Part shown: piece by piece, positions 63,303 to 64,000 of the stretch
How the letters are laid out: every line of letters begins with the position of its first letter
Numbering within the stretch: the stretch's first letter is position 1
Notes under the pieces: model-generated
What the model saw: the letters and a program-made list of their open reading frames with translations, nothing else
Told to the model about the DNA's origin: nothing
The model's database searches: none
From: an uncultured Lachnospiraceae bacterium
GTDB lineage: Bacteria > Bacillota > Clostridia > Lachnospirales > Lachnospiraceae
Assembly: GCA_902760755.1 (NCBI GenBank)
Contig: CACWHK010000018.1
Span: forward strand, 26,175-90,174
DNA: 64,000 bases
Reading direction: 5' to 3'
Made by a program: the position numbers and the translations under genes

Positions 63303-64000
63303 ATGGAGAAACCTACAGCCATCGAGGCAGCGGAGCTGTTTCGGAGTGTGAAAGACGCAAGTGAAAAGCTTTCGGCGGTGACCGGGGCGGAAAATGTCCT
63401 GATCACCCGGATTCGTGCGGTTTATCGGAACCTGCAGCAGGAGGCCATGCTTCATATGCTGGAAACCACCTCCGTGGAGGAGCTGAACAGCGGAGGCCGG
63501 GGAATCCCGGTGACCACGCTGAAGAAGGCAGGCTATGAGAACGTAAGACAGCTGGCGGAGATGTCCGTAAAGCAGCTGGACGATCTGGCGGATTATTACG
63601 GGGTGGCGGAGATCGACGAGGCTGTGGAGCTTCGGGAGAGTGGCGTAACAAAGCCTATCCTGATCCTGGGATATACGGATGAGACGGATTATGAGGATCT
63701 GATCCGGTATGATGTGACACAGGCAGTCTATGATGTGGAGAAATGTCGGAGCCTGTCCCTTCTGGCAGAGAAGATGGGCAAGAAGGCCCGGGTTCATATC
63801 AAGGTGGACTCCGGTATGCACCGGATCGGTTTCTCCGGAGACAGCGCCGGCGTGGCTGAGGCGGAGCAGCTCTTTTCCATGGAGGGCCTTTCCGTAGAAG
63901 GGATCTTCACACATTTTGCAAAGGCAGATGAAAAGGATAAGACCACAGCGCTGGAGCAGTACCGGGTATTCAGTACATTTGTAAAAGCACTGGAGGATAA
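63303..64000 (+). CDS. Helix-hairpin-helix-like N-terminus fused to truncated alanine racemase, 3' end missing
   Basis: 232 visible codons. Residues about 55-95 read like HhH repeats (GGRGIPVTTLKKAGYENVRQ, LAEMSVKQLDDL). From about residue 97 the protein follows alanine racemase: YYGVAEIDEAVELRESG, KPILILGYTDE, HIKVDSGMHRIGFS and GIFTHFAKADE. The normal start of that family, with the PLP lysine in a VKxNAYGHG-like motif, is absent. Hence it may be a chimera with altered function, a decayed gene or an assembly join. GGGAGAGG lies 3 bases before the ATG and a near-consensus promoter is present, so it is expressed in principle. Confidence 0.65.
   Translation, partial: MEKPTAIEAAELFRSVKDASEKLSAVTGAENVLITRIRAVYRNLQQEAMLHMLETTSVEELNSGGRGIPVTTLKKAGYENVRQLAEMSVKQLDDLADYYGVAEIDEAVELRESGVTKPILILGYTDETDYEDLIRYDVTQAVYDVEKCRSLSLLAEKMGKKARVHIKVDSGMHRIGFSGDSAGVAEAEQLFSMEGLSVEGIFTHFAKADEKDKTTALEQYRVFSTFVKALED

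Overview
This 64 kb window looks like the chromosome of a Gram-positive anaerobe of class Clostridia, most likely Lachnospiraceae-like. The inference rests on strong AGGAGG-type ribosome binding sites, near-consensus TTGACA/TATAAT promoters with 16-18 base spacing, sortase and pilin genes, a CIRCE-controlled hsp20, an [FeFe]-hydrogenase-like protein, phosphate acetyltransferase, DegV, YlmH, PadR/HAAS and VTC/DUF4956 genes, and many Thr/Ser/Glu-rich extracytoplasmic linkers. Genus cannot be named from sequence alone.

Layout. 1-474: start of a membrane-anchored SGNH hydrolase (minus strand, runs off the window). 731-2423: corA and ylmH. 2566-11755: a compact run of four large genes joining an FHA-kinase, a PP2C phosphatase, a second kinase with a tandem array of FHA-ligand-like threonines, and a 1181-residue protein that carries a Clp-type AAA+ module in front of an FtsH-type AAA+/M41 protease; a 90-residue unknown and a secreted nuclease follow. 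13387-15388: PadR/HAAS/DUF4097 operon. 15550-25575: housekeeping (DUF1858, ileS, glgP, an acyl carrier protein, an acyl-ACP thioesterase) and a secreted M6-like metalloprotease with wall-binding repeats. 25760-35340: a sortase-pilus operon (signal peptidase, backbone pilin, class B sortase, minor pilin, 2024-residue adhesin), followed by an IS1182-type transposase remnant. 35957-39571: STAS protein, CBS-type pyrophosphatase, DegV, membrane protein. 39791-43246: VTC/DUF4956/carbohydrate-binding cluster. 43491-48142: a one-module A-T-C NRPS and a tail-anchored carboxylesterase. 48214-51403 (minus): antiporter, xpt and purine permease. 51721-55932: NitT/TauT-type ABC transporter overlapping an [FeFe]-hydrogenase-like gene. 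56263-58405: small protein, TatD, lipoprotein, hsp20. 58499-63110 (minus): two-component system, DUF4342-like protein with 11-residue charged repeats, pta. 63303-end: a gene that fuses a helix-hairpin-helix-like N-terminus to an alanine racemase lacking the usual PLP-lysine segment.

Best candidate for an undescribed system: the 2566-11755 operon. Kinases, phosphatase, phosphothreonine reader, a built-in array of phosphothreonine sites and an AAA+ protease are all encoded together, which suggests phosphorylation-controlled assembly or substrate delivery to a protease/unfoldase. This is inference from architecture; no function has been shown. Other notable items are the A-T-C NRPS with its tail-anchored esterase, the racemase chimera, a 26-bp tandem repeat that repeats an SD-ATG unit upstream of the thioesterase, and a mobile-type repeat that supplies in-frame coding sequence between two ABC-transporter genes.
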